Below, in pieces: positions 20,561-20,703 of a stretch of DNA of 20,703 nt (the stretch's first letter is position 1; each line of letters begins with the position of its first letter). Under the pieces are notes generated by a model that had not been told where the DNA came from, ran no database searches, and was given only the letters and a program-made list of their open reading frames with translations. A program made the position numbers and the translations under genes. Origin of the DNA: Reclinomonas americana ATCC 50394 (Eukaryota; Jakobida; Jakobea; Jakobida). Location of the stretch: contig PS015021.1 in the NCBI GenBank assembly GCA_048213135.1, positions 142,331-163,033 of the forward strand, read 5' to 3'.

Positions 20561-20703
20561 GTTGCGGGAGAAAGGGAGAAGGGGGGAGGGGAAAAGAGAG
20601 AAGGTGGGGGGGGGGGGAGAAGGAGGAAAAGGGAGAAGGAGGAAGGGAGGAAGGGAAAAGGGGAAAGGGGAAGGGGAAAGGGGGAAGGAAAGGAAGGGAA
20701 GGG
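20561..20703 (+). repeat. G/A-only tract at the start of intron 6 of the F-box gene
   Basis: After the donor C|GTTGCG the sequence becomes almost pure purine, with a G homopolymer near 20607 and GGGAAA-type repeats up to the window edge. U-box 2 is interrupted at its C-terminal end here, so another exon must lie beyond the window. Confidence 0.8.

Noticed and set aside
1-20703. tRNA, rRNA or transposable element genes
   Set aside because: I found no cloverleaf-like sequence, no conserved rRNA stretch, and no transposase, reverse transcriptase or terminal repeats.

Overview
The window is nuclear DNA of a eukaryote, most likely a free-living protist. The genes are split by short GT-AG introns, and F-box and U-box domains are present. 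Coding sequence is GC-rich. Non-coding DNA is full of (GA)n-type tracts, and three runs of N mark a draft scaffold. I cannot place the lineage more finely.

Region 1 (1-14,551, minus strand) is a head-to-tail array of three paralogous genes, called A (14,551-10,550), B (9,280-5,368) and C (4,101 to beyond base 1). The repeat period is about 5.2 kb and includes the spacers. I rebuilt the seven-exon structure from conserved splice sites and reading phase. In all three copies exons 2 to 6 measure exactly 306, 313, 719, 113 and 280 bp, while introns vary. B is complete: 1,073 codons plus stop. Each protein has a signal peptide, about 380 residues holding three two-cysteine beta-type modules, up to three H-type-lectin-like stretches, a cysteine-rich EGF-like segment, and a C-terminal propeller-like domain with six Asp-box (BNR) motifs. 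No membrane anchor follows, so these look like secreted, multivalent binding proteins. Their middle exons are nearly identical between copies. The propeller of A has diverged strongly from that of B, and the similarity pattern is mosaic, as expected from gene conversion or unequal exchange.

Region 2 (about 14,640-16,680) has no gene I can support. It holds ten tandem copies of a unit of about 138 bp, arranged in triplets of about 420 bp, followed by GA and CT microsatellites. Each unit looks like a small exon plus intron on the minus strand, but reading frame is not kept.

Region 3 (17,128-20,703, plus strand) is the first 419 codons of a gene joining an F-box, an RZ-type zinc finger and two U-boxes in one polypeptide. 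It is divergent from the array and runs off the right edge. It should act inside the cell in ubiquitin transfer, with no evident functional link to the secreted array. Several of its introns, and some in the array, use an unusual GTTGCG or GTTACG donor.

All functional statements rest on motif recognition by eye. No database search was possible.
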